64,000 bases of DNA from Pantoea sp. 1.19 (GCF_001922585.1 NZ_MRBS01000007.1:175118-239117); one strand, 5' to 3'. Positions 22,915 to 34,652 are shown, counted from the stretch's first letter. Numbers and translations: made by a program. Notes: generated by a model from the letters alone, not told the origin.

Positions 22915-24846
22915 ATGGCGAAAAACCTGATTCTCTGGCTAGTCATCGCAGTCGTGCTGATGTCGGTATTCCAGAGCTTTGGGCCCAGCGAGTCGAATGG
23001 CAAACGGGTTGATTACTCAACCTTCCTGTCTGAAGTCAATCAGGATCAGGTCCGTGAGGCACGAATCGACGGGCGTGAAATCATTGTGACGAAAAAAGAC
23101 AACAATCGATACACGACCTACATTCCTGTCAACGATCCCAAGTTGCTCGATAATCTGTTGACCAAGAACGTCAAAGTGGTAGGTGAGCCGCCGGAAGAGC
23201 CGAGCCTGCTGGCCTCGATCTTCATCTCCTGGTTCCCGATGCTGCTGCTGATTGGCGTATGGATCTTCTTTATGCGGCAGATGCAGGGCGGCGGCGGCAA
23301 GGGCGCGATGTCCTTCGGCAAAAGCAAAGCCCGCATGCTGACGGAAGATCAGATTAAAACCACTTTCGCTGACGTGGCCGGCTGCGACGAAGCGAAAGAG
23401 GAAGTGAGCGAACTGGTCGAGTATCTGCGCGAACCCAGCCGTTTCCAAAAGCTGGGCGGTAAGATTCCGAAAGGCGTACTGATGGTGGGCCCGCCGGGTA
23501 CCGGTAAAACGCTGCTGGCGAAAGCCATTGCCGGCGAAGCTAAAGTGCCGTTCTTCACCATCTCCGGCTCTGACTTCGTAGAAATGTTTGTCGGCGTCGG
23601 TGCCTCCCGCGTGCGTGACATGTTTGAGCAGGCCAAAAAGGCCGCGCCGTGCATCATCTTCATCGATGAAATCGATGCGGTGGGGCGTCAGCGCGGAGCG
23701 GGTCTGGGCGGTGGTCACGATGAACGTGAGCAGACGCTAAACCAGATGCTGGTGGAGATGGATGGCTTTGAGGGTAACGAAGGCATCATCGTGATTGCCG
23801 CGACTAACCGTCCAGATGTACTGGATCCCGCGCTGCTGCGTCCGGGCCGCTTTGACCGCCAAGTGGTGGTTGGCCTGCCGGACGTGCGCGGCCGCGAGCA
23901 GATTCTGAAGGTGCACATGCGCCGCGTGCCGCTGGCGACCGACATTGATGCCGCCATCATTGCGCGCGGCACCCCGGGCTTTTCCGGTGCCGATCTGGCC
24001 AACCTGGTGAACGAAGCGGCGCTGTTTGCCGCCCGTGGTAACAAACGCGTCGTGTCGATGGTGGAGTTCGAAAAGGCTAAAGACAAAATCATGATGGGCG
24101 CCGAGCGCCGCTCCATGGTGATGACCGAAGCGCAAAAAGAGTCCACCGCGTATCACGAAGCGGGCCACGCGATCATTGGCCGCCTGGTGCCGGAGCACGA
24201 TCCGGTGCACAAAGTCACCATCATTCCACGCGGCCGCGCGCTGGGGGTGACGTTCTTCCTGCCGGAGGGCGATGCCATCAGCGCCAGCCGCCAGAAGCTG
24301 GAAAGTCAGATTTCTACCCTGTACGGCGGCCGCCTGGCGGAAGAGATTATCTACGGCGTGGAACACGTCTCGACCGGTGCGTCCAACGACATCAAAGTGG
24401 CCACGAATCTGGCGCGTAACATGGTGACCCAGTGGGGCTTCTCTGAGAAACTGGGCCCACTGCTGTACGCGGAAGAAGACGGTGAGGTATTCCTCGGCCG
24501 TTCGGTGGCGAAAGCCAAGCACATGTCTGATGAAACGGCGCGCATCATCGATCAGGAAGTGAAGCATCTGATTGAAACCAACTATCAGCGTGCTCGCCGC
24601 ATTCTGAACGAAAATATGGACATCCTTCACGCGATGAAAGATGCGCTGATGAAGTATGAAACCATTGATGCGCCGCAGATCGACGACCTGATGGCGCGCC
24701 GCGAAGTGCGTCCGCCGGCCGGTTGGGAAGATCCGGGCAGCCGCTCTGATTCTGACAACGGCGGTACGCCAAACGCGCCGCGTCCGGTTGACGAACCGCG
24801 TACGCCGAACCCGGGTAACACCATGTCCGAGCAGTTAGATAAATAA
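22915..24846 (+). CDS. ftsH: FtsH, membrane-bound ATP-dependent zinc metalloprotease
   Basis: 643 residues from the ATG at 22915 (MAKNLILW), the accepted E. coli start. Two transmembrane helices flank a periplasmic domain, then an AAA+ module (Walker A GPPGTGKT; second region of homology [18 protein letters not shown]) and a zinc protease domain (HEAGH). It degrades LpxC, sigma-32 and unassembled membrane proteins. A TTG at 22906 has the better spacing from the AAGAGG site (8 bases), so a protein 3 residues longer is possible. LpxC control links it functionally to the LPS genes upstream. Confidence 0.97.
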   Translation: MAKNLILWLVIAVVLMSVFQSFGPSESNGKRVDYSTFLSEVNQDQVREARIDGREIIVTKKDNNRYTTYIPVNDPKLLDNLLTKNVKVVGEPPEEPSLLASIFISWFPMLLLIGVWIFFMRQMQGGGGKGAMSFGKSKARMLTEDQIKTTFADVAGCDEAKEEVSELVEYLREPSRFQKLGGKIPKGVLMVGPPGTGKTLLAKAIAGEAKVPFFTISGSDFVEMFVGVGASRVRDMFEQAKKAAPCIIFIDEIDAVGRQRGAGLGGGHDEREQTLNQMLVEMDGFEGNEGIIVIAATNRPDVLDPALLRPGRFDRQVVVGLPDVRGREQILKVHMRRVPLATDIDAAIIARGTPGFSGADLANLVNEAALFAARGNKRVVSMVEFEKAKDKIMMGAERRSMVMTEAQKESTAYHEAGHAIIGRLVPEHDPVHKVTIIPRGRALGVTFFLPEGDAISASRQKLESQISTLYGGRLAEEIIYGVEHVSTGASNDIKVATNLARNMVTQWGFSEKLGPLLYAEEDGEVFLGRSVAKAKHMSDETARIIDQEVKHLIETNYQRARRILNENMDILHAMKDALMKYETIDAPQIDDLMARREVRPPAGWEDPGSRSDSDNGGTPNAPRPVDEPRTPNPGNTMSEQLDK

Positions 24847-24877
24847 ATTTGTCTGACATCGCATTAGCGTTATCCTT

Positions 24878-24904
24878 AAAACCCCGGCTTGCCGGGGTTT
24901 TTTA
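24878..24904 (+). terminator. Rho-independent terminator after ftsH
   Basis: AACCCCGG, short CTTG loop, CCGGGGTT, followed by a T run. It lies just before the folP ribosome site. Confidence 0.85.
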
Positions 24905-24927
24905 TTGCCATCTGTCAGGAGCCAACC

Positions 24928-25782
24928 ATGAAGCTGTACGCCAGAGACACCGTGCTGGATCTCGCTCATCCCCACGTCATGGGGATTCTAAACGTCACGC
25001 CCGATTCCTTCTCGGATGGCGGCCAGCACACGACGCTGGTGGCGGCCCTGACCCACGCCAATGCGATGATCAATGCCGGTGCCACCATTATCGACGTCGG
25101 CGGTGAGTCTACCCGACCGGGCGCGGCCGAAGTCTCGGTGGAAGAAGAGCTGGCGCGGGTAGTGCCGGTGGTGGAGGCGATTGCTCAGCGCTTTGAGGTA
25201 TGGATCTCGGTAGATACCTCGCAGCCGGCGGTGATCGCCGCCTGCGCGGCGGCCGGCGCGCACATCATCAACGATGTCCGCTCCCTGCAGCGCCCCGGCG
25301 CGCTGGCCGCCGCGGCGGCCACCGGCCTGCCGGTGTGCCTGATGCATATGCAGGGCGATCCGAAAACCATGCAGCAGGCGCCGCAGTATCAGCACGTGGT
25401 GGGCGAGGTGAGCGCGTTTTTCCAGCAGGAAATTGCCCGCTGCGCGGCCGCCGGCATTGAAAAATCGCGGCTAATCCTCGACCCGGGCTTCGGTTTCGGT
25501 AAGAATCTGGCACACAATTATCAACTGCTGGCCCACCTGGCCGATTTTCACGCTTTTAACCTGCCGATACTGGTAGGCATGTCGCGTAAAACCATGGTCG
25601 GACAGCTGTTGAACGTGGGACCCAACCAGCGACTCAATGGCAGCCTGGCCTGCGCGGTGATCGCCGCGATGCAGGGGGCGCACATTGTGCGCGTACATGA
25701 TGTAAAAGAGACGGTCGAAGCGATGCGCGTCGTGGAAGCTACGTTGTCAGCAAAGGAATCAGTCAGTCATGAGCAATCGTAA
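24928..25782 (+). CDS. folP: FolP, dihydropteroate synthase
   Basis: 284 residues (282 in E. coli). TIM-barrel enzyme joining p-aminobenzoate to the pterin diphosphate in folate synthesis; target of sulfonamides. Family motifs [27 protein letters not shown] and DPGFGFGK are all present. The ATG at 24928 follows CAGGAG; an upstream in-frame ATG at 24889 lies inside the ftsH terminator. It overlaps glmM by 14 bases. Confidence 0.97.
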   Translation: MKLYARDTVLDLAHPHVMGILNVTPDSFSDGGQHTTLVAALTHANAMINAGATIIDVGGESTRPGAAEVSVEEELARVVPVVEAIAQRFEVWISVDTSQPAVIAACAAAGAHIINDVRSLQRPGALAAAAATGLPVCLMHMQGDPKTMQQAPQYQHVVGEVSAFFQQEIARCAAAGIEKSRLILDPGFGFGKNLAHNYQLLAHLADFHAFNLPILVGMSRKTMVGQLLNVGPNQRLNGSLACAVIAAMQGAHIVRVHDVKETVEAMRVVEATLSAKESVSHEQS

Positions 25783-27103
25783 ATATTTTGGTACCGATGG
25801 GATCCGCGGCAAGGTGGGTCAGTCACCGATCACCCCGGACTTTGTACTGAAGCTGGGGTTTGCCGCCGGTAAGGTGCTGGCGCGCCACGGTTCGAAAAAA
25901 ATCATCATCGGTAAAGATACGCGTATTTCAGGCTACATGCTGGAGTCGGCGCTGGAGGCCGGCCTCGCCGCCGCGGGCCTCTCCGCGGCCTTTACCGGCC
26001 CGATGCCAACGCCGGCGATCGCCTATCTGACTCGCACCTTCCGCGCCGAGGCCGGTATCGTTATCTCGGCGTCGCACAACCCCTATTATGATAACGGCAT
26101 CAAATTCTTCTCCATCGAGGGCACCAAGCTGCCGGACGACGTGGAAGAGGCGATTGAAGCGGAGATGGAAAAACCCATCGACTGCGTCGAATCTGCCGTT
26201 CTGGGGCGCGCCAGCCGCATCGTCGACGCCGCGGGTCGCTACATTGAGTTCTGCAAAGGCACCTTCCCCAGCGAGCTGAGTCTGAATGGCCTGAAGATCG
26301 TCGTGGACTGCGCCAACGGCGCCACCTACCACATCGCGCCCAACGTTCTGCGTGAACTGGGCGCGACGGTGATTGCCATCGGCGTGCAGCCGGACGGCAT
26401 GAACATCAACGAAGAGTGTGGGGCAACCGACGTGCGCATGCTGCAGGCGCGGGTAAAAGAGGAGCAGGCCGATCTGGGACTGGCGCTGGATGGCGATGGC
26501 GACCGTATCATCATGGTTGATCACCTCGGCAACAAGGTGGATGGCGATCAGATCCTGTATATCATCGCCCGGGAAGGACTGCGTCAGGGCCAGCTGCGCG
26601 GTGGCGTCGTCGGCACGCTGATGAGCAACATGGGCCTGGAGCTGGCGCTGAAACAGCTGGGTATCCCATTTGTTCGGGCAAAAGTGGGCGACCGCTACGT
26701 ACTGGAGAAGCTGCAGGAGAAAAACTGGCGTCTGGGCGCTGAGAACTCGGGGCACGTGATCCTGCTGGACAAAACCACCACCGGCGACGGTATCGTGGCG
26801 GCGCTGCAGGTGCTGACCGCGGTAGTGCGCAACCACATGAGCCTGCACGATCTGTGCAGCGGTATGAAGCTGCTGCCGCAGGTGCTGGTCAACGTACGCT
26901 TTAGCGGCGAGCACGATCCGCTGCAGGATACCCGGGTGAAAACCGTCACGGCGGAAGTCGAGAGCGAACTTGCCGGCCGTGGTCGGGTTCTGCTGCGTAA
27001 ATCAGGCACTGAGCCACTGATCCGCGTGATGGTGGAAGGGGAGGATCAGCAGCAGGTGACCGCGCTGGCGCACCGGATAGCCGATGCGGTTAAAGCCGTC
27101 TGA
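25769..27103 (+). CDS. glmM: GlmM, phosphoglucosamine mutase
   Basis: 444 residues (445 in E. coli). It interconverts glucosamine 6- and 1-phosphate on the route to UDP-GlcNAc. The phosphorylated Ser102 is in [11 protein letters not shown], the metal-binding loop is DGDGDR and the sugar loop is GAENSGH. It overlaps the folP 3' end by 14 bases. It supplies UDP-GlcNAc for MurA, encoded at 11800. Confidence 0.98.
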   Translation: MSNRKYFGTDGIRGKVGQSPITPDFVLKLGFAAGKVLARHGSKKIIIGKDTRISGYMLESALEAGLAAAGLSAAFTGPMPTPAIAYLTRTFRAEAGIVISASHNPYYDNGIKFFSIEGTKLPDDVEEAIEAEMEKPIDCVESAVLGRASRIVDAAGRYIEFCKGTFPSELSLNGLKIVVDCANGATYHIAPNVLRELGATVIAIGVQPDGMNINEECGATDVRMLQARVKEEQADLGLALDGDGDRIIMVDHLGNKVDGDQILYIIAREGLRQGQLRGGVVGTLMSNMGLELALKQLGIPFVRAKVGDRYVLEKLQEKNWRLGAENSGHVILLDKTTTGDGIVAALQVLTAVVRNHMSLHDLCSGMKLLPQVLVNVRFSGEHDPLQDTRVKTVTAEVESELAGRGRVLLRKSGTEPLIRVMVEGEDQQQVTALAHRIADAVKAV

Positions 27104-27108
27104 GACAA

Positions 27109-27132
27109 GCGGGGAGCCGGCCGGCTCCCCGC
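27109..27132 (+). terminator. GC-rich palindrome after glmM
   Basis: A perfect 12-bp inverted repeat GCGGGGAGCCGG / CCGGCTCCCCGC six bases after the glmM stop, with no T run directly following (TCTTTTT occurs about 15 bases on). Possibly a transcript 3'-end hairpin rather than a classic terminator. Confidence 0.45.
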
Positions 27133-27327
27133 CCTGGCCGCCGGTCTCTTTTTCACCGCGCTGCCGGTTTTTTCCGCAAACGGTTGTTATGCAGAAAAAT
27201 AGGCTTGCGTGGCCGGGCCCCTTTGGTTAGTATTCACACCCGCTTCACTGGGTGATGCAAGCAGCCACCCGTTTGACTGTTTAGAAGCTTTTGATGCGCG
27301 GTAATCCCGCAAGGATCCAGGTTAATT

Positions 27328-27669
27328 ATGTACGAAGCTCTGTTAGTCGTTTTTTTGCTGGTAGCCATCGGACTGGTTGGTCTGATCATGCTGCAGCAAG
27401 GTAAAGGCGCTGATATGGGTGCCTCTTTTGGGGCGGGTGCGTCTGGTACACTGTTTGGCTCTACTGGTTCTGGTAACTTCATGACCCGTATGACCGCAGT
27501 ACTGGCCTCACTGTTCTTCATCATCAGTCTGGCGCTGGGTAACATCAATAGCAATAAAGGTCAGAAAGGCAGCGAGTGGGAAAACCTGAGCGCGCCGGCA
27601 CAATCTCAGCAGTCTCAGCCAGCAGCACCGGCTAAACCTGCTACGCCGAGCAGCGATATCCCGCAGTAA
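27328..27669 (+). CDS. secG: SecG, SecYEG translocon subunit
   Basis: 113 residues with two transmembrane helices (about 3-20 and 52-71) joined by a cytoplasmic Gly-rich loop (GKGADMGASFGAGASGTLFG), followed by a Pro/Ala/Gln/Ser tail. It assists SecA-driven translocation. It is followed by tRNA-Leu(GAG), as in E. coli. Confidence 0.96.
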   Translation: MYEALLVVFLLVAIGLVGLIMLQQGKGADMGASFGAGASGTLFGSTGSGNFMTRMTAVLASLFFIISLALGNINSNKGQKGSEWENLSAPAQSQQSQPAAPAKPATPSSDIPQ

Positions 27670-27724
27670 GCCGTCAGCTGTACATTTCCTGGCGACAGAA
27701 ATTAAAAAAGTCGCGCCTGTTAGT

Positions 27725-27811
27725 GCCGAGGTGGTGGAATTGGTAGACACGCTACCTTGAGGTGGTAGTGCCCGATTGGGCTTACGGGTTCAAGTCCCGT
27801 CCTCGGTACCA
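27725..27811 (+). tRNA. leuU: tRNA-Leu (anticodon GAG)
   Basis: 87-base class II tRNA with a long variable arm. The acceptor stem GCCGAGG pairs with CCTCGGT (first pair G-T), the anticodon loop reads CTTGAGG (GAG, for CUU/CUC codons), the T arm holds GGTTCAAGTCC, and CCA is encoded. It has the same location after secG as E. coli leuU. Confidence 0.97.
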
Positions 27812-27825
27812 AATCTTAGTAAAAC

Positions 27826-27854
27826 TTGCATTTTTTGCTCGTTTGGCGTAACAT
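27826..27854 (+). promoter_or_regulatory. Sigma-70 promoter of metY
   Basis: TTGCAT (27826-27831), 17-base spacer, TAACAT (27849-27854), 16 bases before the initiator tRNA. In E. coli the metY promoter also drives rimP-nusA-infB. Confidence 0.75.
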
Positions 27855-27870
27855 TCGCCACGTTTTCGGA

Positions 27871-27947
<77 letters not shown>

Positions 27948-28077
27948 CTTTCCCTTAGAGTTCTTTTTCAAATATACTGTGTGTCTGTGCCACGCGTATC
28001 CGCAGTCATTTTGAAAAAAATTCTGTCGGACAGTGTGCCGAGCCGCATGATGCGGCATACAGGGTCCAGTCTCATAA

Positions 28078-28100
28078 AGCCCCGATTATCGGGGTTTTTT
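28078..28100 (+). terminator. Terminator/attenuator between metY and rimP
   Basis: CCCCGA, short loop, TCGGGG, then TTTTTT. It lies between the tRNA and the rimP-nusA-infB mRNA. In E. coli the matching terminators limit read-through and are a point of control by NusA. Confidence 0.8.
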
Positions 28101-28160
28101 GTTATCAGGAAACAGCATCACTGGGCTATTAAGCCCTTTTTTTATGTCTTGGGGGTGGGT

Positions 28161-28613
28161 TTGTCCACATTAGAGCAGAAATTAACCGATCTCATCACTG
28201 CGCCGGTAGAGGCCTTAGGCTATGAACTGGTCGGTATTGAGTTCATCCGTGGTCGCACATCGACACTGCGTATTTATATCGATAGCGAAGATGGTATCAA
28301 TGTGGATGACTGTGCTGATGTCAGTCATCAGGTCAGTGCGGTAATGGACGTCGAAGATCCGATTACCGTGGCCTACAACCTTGAAGTCTCTTCACCAGGT
28401 CTCGATCGCCCCTTATTCACGGCTGAACACTATCAGCGTTTCCTGGGTGATGACGTTAGCCTGGTGCTGCGTATGGCGGTGCAGAACCGTCGCAAATGGC
28501 AGGGAATGATTAAAGCCGTTGACGGTGAAATGATCACGGTTACCGTAGAGGGTAACGACGAAGTGTTCGCGCTGAGCAATATTCAGAAAGCGAACCTGGT
28601 TCCCCACTTTTAA
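28161..28613 (+). CDS. rimP: RimP, 30S subunit maturation factor
   Basis: 150 residues from a TTG start at 28161 ([10 protein letters not shown]), preceded by a GGGGGTGGG ribosome site; this gives exactly the E. coli protein. The longer open frame from 27981 runs through the terminator and is not credible. RimP binds the 30S subunit and is needed for its assembly. It is followed by nusA after 24 bases. Confidence 0.95.
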   Translation: MSTLEQKLTDLITAPVEALGYELVGIEFIRGRTSTLRIYIDSEDGINVDDCADVSHQVSAVMDVEDPITVAYNLEVSSPGLDRPLFTAEHYQRFLGDDVSLVLRMAVQNRRKWQGMIKAVDGEMITVTVEGNDEVFALSNIQKANLVPHF

Positions 28614-28637
28614 ACGTCCGGATTGAGGCAAACCAGG

Positions 28638-30146
28638 ATGAACAAAGAGATATTGGCTGTTGTTGAAGCGGTTTCGAATGAGAAAGCCCTCCCGCGTGAG
28701 AAAATCTTTGAAGCGCTGGAAAGCGCACTGGCCACCGCGACCAAGAAAAAATATGAGCAGGAAATCGATGTGCGCGTCAGCATCGATCGTAAAAGTGGTG
28801 ATTTCGATACCTTCCGCCGCTGGGTGATCGTAGAAGAAGTGACCCAGCCGACGCGTGAAATCACGCTGGAAGCCGCGCGTTTTGAAGATGAAGCGCTGGG
28901 GCTCGGCGACTACGTCGAAGATCAGATCGAATCCGTCACCTTTGACCGCATCACCACGCAGACCGCCAAGCAGGTTATCGTACAGAAAGTGCGCGAAGCC
29001 GAACGCGCGATGGTGGTTGATCAGTTCCGCGAACACGAAGGCGAAATCATCACCGGCGTGGTGAAAAAGATGAACCGCGACAGCATTACCCTCGACCTGG
29101 GGAATAACGCTGAAGCCGTCATTCTGCGCGAAGACATGCTGCCGCGGGAAAACTTCCGTCCGGGTGACCGTATTCGCGGCGTGCTCTATGCCGTCCGTCC
29201 GGAAGCTCGCGGTGCGCAGCTGTTTGTCACCCGCGCTAAGCCGGAGATGCTGGTCGAACTGTTCCGCATTGAAGTGCCGGAAATCGGCGAAGAAGTGATT
29301 GAAATTAAAGCCGCTGCGCGCGACCCCGGTTCGCGTGCCAAAATCGCGGTGAAAACCAACGACAAACGCATCGATCCGGTCGGCGCCTGCGTGGGCATGC
29401 GCGGCGCGCGCGTTCAGGCAGTCTCGAGCGAGCTGGGCGGTGAGCGTATCGATATCATCTTGTGGGATGACAATCCGGCGCAGTTTGTGATTAACGCCAT
29501 GGCACCCGCAGATGTTGTGTCTATCGTCGTAGATGAAGACACCTGCACCATGGACATTGCCGTTGAAGCCAGCAACCTGGCTCAGGCAATTGGCCGTAAT
29601 GGCCAAAACGTGCGTTTAGCCTCCCAGCTGTTAAAACAGCATCGCAGCGACGATAAGTGGGAACTGAACGTGATGACGGTCGACGATTTGCAGGCGAAAC
29701 ATCAGGCTGAAGCCCATGCCGCTATCGATACCTTCACCAAATACCTCGACATCGACGAAGAGTTTGCCACCGTCCTGGTCGAAGAGGGCTTCTCCACGCT
29801 GGAAGAGCTGGCCTACGTGCCGGTGGATGAACTGCTGGAAGTGGATGGCCTGGATGAAGAGACCGTAGAAGCGCTGCGCGAGCGTGCAAAAAATGCGTTG
29901 ACCACTCTGGCACTGGCAAAAGAAGAGAGCTTAGGCGACAACAAACCGGCCGATGATTTACTCAATCTCGACGGAATGGAACGTTCGCTGGCGTTTAAAC
30001 TGGCGGCAAAAGGTGTCTGTACGCTGGAAGATCTTGCCGAGCAGGGTGTGGACGACCTGTCTGATATTGAGGGCCTGAACGACGAGAAGGCCGGCGAGCT
30101 GATTATGGCTGCGCGTAATATCTGCTGGTTCGGGGACGACGCGTAA
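28638..30146 (+). CDS. nusA: NusA, transcription elongation/termination factor
   Basis: 502 residues: N-terminal polymerase-binding domain, S1 domain (about 135-200), KH1 and KH2, and two acidic C-terminal AR repeats. Compared with E. coli NusA (495), the stretch after RLASQL carries LKQHRSDDK (residues 332-340) in place of two residues, a 7-residue gain near the end of KH2. All other blocks align closely. It modulates pausing, termination and antitermination. The ATG at 28638 starts [12 protein letters not shown]. Confidence 0.97.
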   Translation: MNKEILAVVEAVSNEKALPREKIFEALESALATATKKKYEQEIDVRVSIDRKSGDFDTFRRWVIVEEVTQPTREITLEAARFEDEALGLGDYVEDQIESVTFDRITTQTAKQVIVQKVREAERAMVVDQFREHEGEIITGVVKKMNRDSITLDLGNNAEAVILREDMLPRENFRPGDRIRGVLYAVRPEARGAQLFVTRAKPEMLVELFRIEVPEIGEEVIEIKAAARDPGSRAKIAVKTNDKRIDPVGACVGMRGARVQAVSSELGGERIDIILWDDNPAQFVINAMAPADVVSIVVDEDTCTMDIAVEASNLAQAIGRNGQNVRLASQLLKQHRSDDKWELNVMTVDDLQAKHQAEAHAAIDTFTKYLDIDEEFATVLVEEGFSTLEELAYVPVDELLEVDGLDEETVEALRERAKNALTTLALAKEESLGDNKPADDLLNLDGMERSLAFKLAAKGVCTLEDLAEQGVDDLSDIEGLNDEKAGELIMAARNICWFGDDA

Positions 30147-30170
30147 TAAACCGTAGCAGGAAGGAACAGC

Positions 30171-32861
30171 ATGACAGAAGTAACCGTAAAATCGCTGGCC
30201 GCAGAAATTCAGACCTCGGTAGAACGCCTGGTACAGCAATTCGCTGATGCAGGGATCCGAAAGTCTGCTGATGATGCGGTAAGCCAGCAGGAAAAAGAGA
30301 CACTGTTAACGCACCTGAGCCGTGATCACGGTAATGAACCAGGTGGTAAACTGACGCTGCAGCGTAAGACGCGCAGCACCTTGAATATTCCCAGCACCGG
30401 GGGTAAAAGTAAGTCGGTGCAGATCGAAGTCCGCAAAAAACGTACCTATGTGACCGGCGATGCCGAAGCCGAGCAGGCGAAAGCAGAAGCCGAGGCGCAG
30501 GCGCAACGTGAAGCGGAAGAACAGGCGCGTCGTGAGGCAGAAGAAAAAGCCAAACGCGAGGCAGCGGAAAAAGCGAAGCGTGAAGCCGAGGAGCAAGCGA
30601 AACGTGAGGCGGCAGAGCGCGCCAAACGCGAAGCAGCGGAAAATACAGTGAGCAATCAACATAGCGACGAAATGAGCCGGGCTAGCCAGTCTGAGAAAGC
30701 CAAACGCGAAGCGGAAGCGGCAGAACTGAAGCGTAAAGCCGAAGAAGAAGCCCGCCGTAAACTGGAAGAAGACGCGAAGCGCGTGGCGGAAGAAGCCCGC
30801 CGCATGGCGGAAGAGAAAGGTGCCGAGTGGGCAGCGTCAGAAACCGTGGCGGAGGATACCTCTGATTACCACGTGACCACCTCTCAGCACGCCCGCCAGG
30901 CAGAAGACGAGAACGATCGCGAAGTCGAAGGCGGCCGTGGCCGTACCCGTACTGCGAAAGCGCCGCGTCCGAAGAAAGGCAATAAGCACGCCGAAGCCAA
31001 AACCGATCGTGAAGAAGCCCGTGCGGCGATTCGCGGCGGCAAAGGCGGCAAGCACCGCAAAGGCAGCTCGCTGCAGCAGGGCTTCACCAAGCCCGCGCAG
31101 GCCGTTAACCGCGACGTGGTGATTGGTGAGACCATCACCGTTGCCGAGCTGGCGAACAAAATGGCGGTGAAAGGTTCACTGGTCATCAAAGCCATGATGA
31201 AAATGGGTGCGATGGCGACCATCAACCAGGTGATCGACCAGGAAACTGCCCAGCTGGTGGCCGAAGAAATGGGCCACAAAGTGACCCTGCGTCGCGAGAA
31301 CGAGCTGGAAGAAGCGGTAATGGGCGACCGTGACACCGATGCCGCGCTGGAAGCCCGCGCGCCGGTAGTGACCATCATGGGTCACGTTGACCACGGTAAA
31401 ACCTCACTGCTGGACTACATTCGCTCCACCAAAATCGCTTCTGGCGAAGCGGGCGGCATTACTCAGCACATCGGTGCTTACCACGTCGAAACCGACAACG
31501 GCATGATCACCTTCCTCGATACCCCGGGTCACGCGGCGTTTACCGCAATGCGTGCGCGTGGTGCACAGGCCACGGATATCGTTATCCTGGTGGTGGCGGC
31601 CGATGACGGCGTGATGCCGCAGACCATCGAAGCGATCCAGCACGCGAAAGCAGCAAAAGTGCCGGTCGTGGTGGCGGTGAACAAATGCGATAAGCCGGAA
31701 GCCGATCCGGATCGCGTGAAGAACGAACTGACCCAGTACGGTATCATTCCGGAAGAGTGGGGCGGCGAGAACATGTTTGTTAGCGTCTCCGCAAAAGCCG
31801 GTACCGGTATCGACGATCTGCTGAACGCGATTCTGCTGCAGGCGGAAGTGCTGGAGCTGACCGCTATCCGTGAAGGCATGGCGAGCGGCGTGGTTATCGA
31901 ATCCTTCCTCGACAAAGGCCGTGGCCCGGTGGCGACCGTGCTGGTGCGTGAAGGTACCCTGAATAAGGGTGATATTGTGCTGTGTGGCTTTGAATACGGC
32001 CGCGTGCGCGCCATGCGTGACGAGCTGGGTCGCGAAGTGACCGAAGCAGGCCCGTCCATTCCGGTTGAGATCCTCGGCCTCTCCGGCGTGCCGGCGGCGG
32101 GTGATGAAGCGACCGTGGTGCGTGACGAGAAGAAAGCGCGTGAAGTGGCGCTGTATCGTCAGGGCAAATTCCGCGAAGTTAAGCTGGCGCGTCAGCAGAA
32201 GTCCAAGCTGGAAAACATGTTTGCCAACATGACCGAAGGCGAAGTCTCCGAGCTGAATATCGTGCTGAAAGCCGACGTACAGGGCTCTGTCGAAGCGATC
32301 TCCGACTCGCTGCTGAAGCTGTCAACCGACGAAGTGAAAGTGAAAATTGTCGGTTCCGGCGTGGGCGGGATTACCGAGACCGATGCGACCCTGGCCGCCG
32401 CGTCCAACGCGATCATCCTTGGCTTTAACGTGCGTGCCGATGCCTCCGCGCGTCGCGTGATTGACGCAGAAAGCGTTGATCTGCGCTACTACTCCGTTAT
32501 CTACAACCTGATCGACGAAGTAAAAGCGGCGATGAGCGGCATGCTGGCTCCGGAATACAAACAGCAGATCATCGGTCTGGCTGAAGTCCGTGACGTGTTC
32601 AAATCACCGAAGTTTGGTGCTGTTGCCGGCTGTATGGTTACCGAAGGCAACATCAAGCGTCACAACCCGATCCGCGTGCTGCGCGATAACGTGGTTATCT
32701 ACGAAGGCGAGCTGGAATCACTGCGTCGCTTCAAAGATGACGTCAACGAAGTGCGTAACGGCATGGAGTGTGGTATCGGCGTGAAGAACTACAATGATGT
32801 ACGTGTCGGCGATATGATCGAAGTGTTTGAAGTGATCGAGGTGCAGCGCACCATCGCGTAA
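30171..32861 (+). CDS. infB: InfB, translation initiation factor IF-2
   Basis: 896 residues: N-terminal IF2N domain, a long charged Ala/Glu/Lys/Arg helix (about 95-225), a second IF2N module, the GTPase domain ([22 protein letters not shown]) and domains II-IV. It loads fMet-tRNA onto the 30S subunit. An in-frame GTG at 30648 corresponds to the internal start of the shorter isoform. It lies 24 bases after nusA in the same operon. Confidence 0.98.
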   Translation: MTEVTVKSLAAEIQTSVERLVQQFADAGIRKSADDAVSQQEKETLLTHLSRDHGNEPGGKLTLQRKTRSTLNIPSTGGKSKSVQIEVRKKRTYVTGDAEAEQAKAEAEAQAQREAEEQARREAEEKAKREAAEKAKREAEEQAKREAAERAKREAAENTVSNQHSDEMSRASQSEKAKREAEAAELKRKAEEEARRKLEEDAKRVAEEARRMAEEKGAEWAASETVAEDTSDYHVTTSQHARQAEDENDREVEGGRGRTRTAKAPRPKKGNKHAEAKTDREEARAAIRGGKGGKHRKGSSLQQGFTKPAQAVNRDVVIGETITVAELANKMAVKGSLVIKAMMKMGAMATINQVIDQETAQLVAEEMGHKVTLRRENELEEAVMGDRDTDAALEARAPVVTIMGHVDHGKTSLLDYIRSTKIASGEAGGITQHIGAYHVETDNGMITFLDTPGHAAFTAMRARGAQATDIVILVVAADDGVMPQTIEAIQHAKAAKVPVVVAVNKCDKPEADPDRVKNELTQYGIIPEEWGGENMFVSVSAKAGTGIDDLLNAILLQAEVLELTAIREGMASGVVIESFLDKGRGPVATVLVREGTLNKGDIVLCGFEYGRVRAMRDELGREVTEAGPSIPVEILGLSGVPAAGDEATVVRDEKKAREVALYRQGKFREVKLARQQKSKLENMFANMTEGEVSELNIVLKADVQGSVEAISDSLLKLSTDEVKVKIVGSGVGGITETDATLAAASNAIILGFNVRADASARRVIDAESVDLRYYSVIYNLIDEVKAAMSGMLAPEYKQQIIGLAEVRDVFKSPKFGAVAGCMVTEGNIKRHNPIRVLRDNVVIYEGELESLRRFKDDVNEVRNGMECGIGVKNYNDVRVGDMIEVFEVIEVQRTIA
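30636..30650 (+). promoter_or_regulatory. Probable internal translation start for IF2-2
   Basis: GTG at 30648-30650 (codon 160 of infB), followed by codons for SNQ as at the E. coli IF2-2 start. The purine-rich GCGGAAAA just upstream is a weak ribosome site. The isoform is known in E. coli; its use here is inferred. Confidence 0.6.
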
Positions 32862-32886
32862 CCCGTCGCAGCATCATGGACGTATT

Positions 32887-32905
32887 GGGAGGCCGACGGC
32901 CTCCC
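32887..32905 (+). other. Hairpin between infB and rbfA
   Basis: GGGAGGCC, 3-base loop, GGCCTCCC with no proper T run. Probably an intra-operon stability or processing hairpin rather than a full terminator. Confidence 0.5.
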
Positions 32906-32927
32906 GATTTATTTGGAGAGAAAAATT

Positions 32928-33329
32928 ATGGCGAAAGAATTCGGTCGTCCGCAGCGCGTATCCCAGGAGCTGCAAAAAGAGATCGCCATCATCCTGCAGC
33001 GTGAGATCAAAGATCCGCGCCTCGGCATGATGGTGACCGTCTCCGGCGTGGAAGTGTCGCGTGATTTAGCCTATGCCAAGGTGTTTGTCACTTTCTTAAA
33101 TGACAAAGATGAAGCGGCAATCAAGGCCGGCCTGCGCGCACTGGGCGATGCTTCAGGCTATATCCGCACGCTGCTGGGTAAAGCCATGCGCCTGCGCATT
33201 GTGCCGGAGCTGACCTTCTTCTACGACAACTCGCTGGTTGAGGGGATGCGCATGTCAAACCTGGTCAGCAACGTTATCAAAGAGGACGACGCGCGCCGCT
33301 CGGCCACGGAAGACGATAAGGAAGCGTAA
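32928..33329 (+). CDS. rbfA: RbfA, ribosome-binding factor A
   Basis: 133 residues, the E. coli length, with one KH-like domain ([32 protein letters not shown]). It matures the 16S 5' end and matters in the cold, consistent with sharing the operon with nusA and infB and lying near pnp and deaD. I use the ATG at 32928; the TTG at 32913 is part of the ribosome site region. Its stop overlaps the truB start by one base (TAATG). Confidence 0.97.
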   Translation: MAKEFGRPQRVSQELQKEIAIILQREIKDPRLGMMVTVSGVEVSRDLAYAKVFVTFLNDKDEAAIKAGLRALGDASGYIRTLLGKAMRLRIVPELTFFYDNSLVEGMRMSNLVSNVIKEDDARRSATEDDKEA

Positions 33330-34273
33330 TGAGCCGTCCTCGCCGTCGCGGTCGCGACATCCACGGCGTGCTGCTGCTGGATAAGCCGCAGGGGCTCTCG
33401 TCCAACGATGCCCTGCAAAAAGTAAAGCGGCTGTTTCAGGCCAACAAAGCCGGCCACACCGGTGCGCTGGATCCGCTGGCCACCGGTATGCTGCCGATTT
33501 GTCTCGGTGAAGCCACCAAGTTCTCCCGCTACCTGCTGGATTCCGACAAGCGCTATCGGGTGATTGCGCGTCTGGGGCAGCGCACTGACACCTCTGACGC
33601 GGACGGCAGTGTAATTAGTGAGCGACCACTCACTTTTACTCCTGAGCAGCTGAACGAGGCGCTGGAGAGCTTCCGCGGCGAAACGCAGCAGGTGCCCTCA
33701 ATGTATTCGGCGCTGAAGTACCAGGGGCGTAAGCTGTATGAGTATGCGCGGGAAGGCATTGAGGTGCCGCGCGAAGCGCGCGCCATTACCGTCTATGAGC
33801 TGCTGTTTATTCGTCATGAAGGGCAGGAGCTGGAGCTGGAAATCCACTGCTCGAAAGGCACCTACATTCGCACCATCATTGACGATCTGGGGGAAAAGCT
33901 GGGCTGCGGCGCACACGTCACCCTGTTACGACGTTTGCAAGTGGCCACTTACCCTGTAGCACAGATGGTAACGCTGGATGCGCTGCGCGCACTGGCGGAA
34001 CAGGCCGACAGCGAAGGCGTGGCGGTCGGCGAGAGACTCGATGAGCTGCTGATGCCGATGGACAGCCCGGCCGCCGACTATCCGGTTGTCAATCTGCCGG
34101 ACGCGGCGGCCGCCTGGTTTAAGCAGGGCATGCCGGTGCAGGCATCCGGGGCTCCGGCCTCCGGGCTGGTGCGGGTCACCGCAGGCGAAGCGGCGGCGTT
34201 CATCGGCATGGGCGAAGTGGCCGACGATGGCCGCATTGCCCCGCGTCGGCTGGTGGTCGAGTTTCCGCAGTAA
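33329..34273 (+). CDS. truB: TruB, tRNA pseudouridine-55 synthase
   Basis: 314 residues, the E. coli length. Catalytic Asp48 lies in [19 protein letters not shown] is the family's second motif, and a PUA-like domain ends the protein. It makes pseudouridine 55 in the T loop of tRNAs. Its translation is probably coupled to rbfA by the TAATG junction. Confidence 0.97.
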   Translation: MSRPRRRGRDIHGVLLLDKPQGLSSNDALQKVKRLFQANKAGHTGALDPLATGMLPICLGEATKFSRYLLDSDKRYRVIARLGQRTDTSDADGSVISERPLTFTPEQLNEALESFRGETQQVPSMYSALKYQGRKLYEYAREGIEVPREARAITVYELLFIRHEGQELELEIHCSKGTYIRTIIDDLGEKLGCGAHVTLLRRLQVATYPVAQMVTLDALRALAEQADSEGVAVGERLDELLMPMDSPAADYPVVNLPDAAAAWFKQGMPVQASGAPASGLVRVTAGEAAAFIGMGEVADDGRIAPRRLVVEFPQ

Positions 34274-34281
34274 CGGCGCAT

Positions 34282-34310
34282 TTGCTATCAGCAGTGGCGC
34301 GGAGTAGAAT
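34282..34310 (+). promoter_or_regulatory. Sigma-70 promoter of rpsO
   Basis: TTGCTA (34282-34287), 17-base spacer, TAGAAT (34305-34310), starting about 65 bases before the rpsO ATG. Confidence 0.78.
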
Positions 34311-34317
34311 ATCGCGG

Positions 34318-34390
34318 CTTTATCATGGGTGCGCTGAATTAGAGATCGGCCACCTTCATTCATCTTTATACCGGAGTTCATTATGTCTCT
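34318..34390 (+). promoter_or_regulatory. rpsO leader, probable S15 autoregulatory site
   Basis: The leader from the likely transcription start to the first rpsO codons corresponds to the E. coli region that folds into a pseudoknot bound by S15 to trap the 30S subunit. I see the GGAG ribosome site before the ATG but did not fold the RNA, so this rests on homology of position. Confidence 0.45.
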
Positions 34391-34652
34391 AAGCGTAGAA
34401 GCTAAAGCAGAGATCGTTGCTAAATACGGTCGTGGTACTAACGACAGCGGTTCTACCGAAGTACAGGTTGCACTGCTGACTGCTCAGATTAACCACCTGC
34501 AGGGTCACTTCTCTGAGCACAAAAAAGACCACCACAGCCGCCGCGGTCTGCTGCGCATGGTATCCCAGCGTCGTAAGCTGCTGGACTATCTGAAGCGTAA
34601 AGACGTTGCGCGCTACTCCAGCCTGATCGAAAGCCTGGGTCTGCGTCGCTAA
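34383..34652 (+). CDS. rpsO: Ribosomal protein uS15
   Basis: 89 residues, nearly identical to E. coli S15, including [26 protein letters not shown] primary 30S assembly protein that represses its own translation in E. coli. It lies between truB and pnp with its own promoter and a strong terminator at 34737. Confidence 0.98.
   Translation: MSLSVEAKAEIVAKYGRGTNDSGSTEVQVALLTAQINHLQGHFSEHKKDHHSRRGLLRMVSQRRKLLDYLKRKDVARYSSLIESLGLRR

Noticed and set aside
28413..29606. 397-codon ORF antisense to rimP and nusA
   Set aside because: Shadow frame over two certain genes.
30440..30830. Repetitive Glu/Ala/Lys/Arg segment of infB as a separate repeat element
   Set aside because: It is the normal charged helical region of the IF-2 N terminus.
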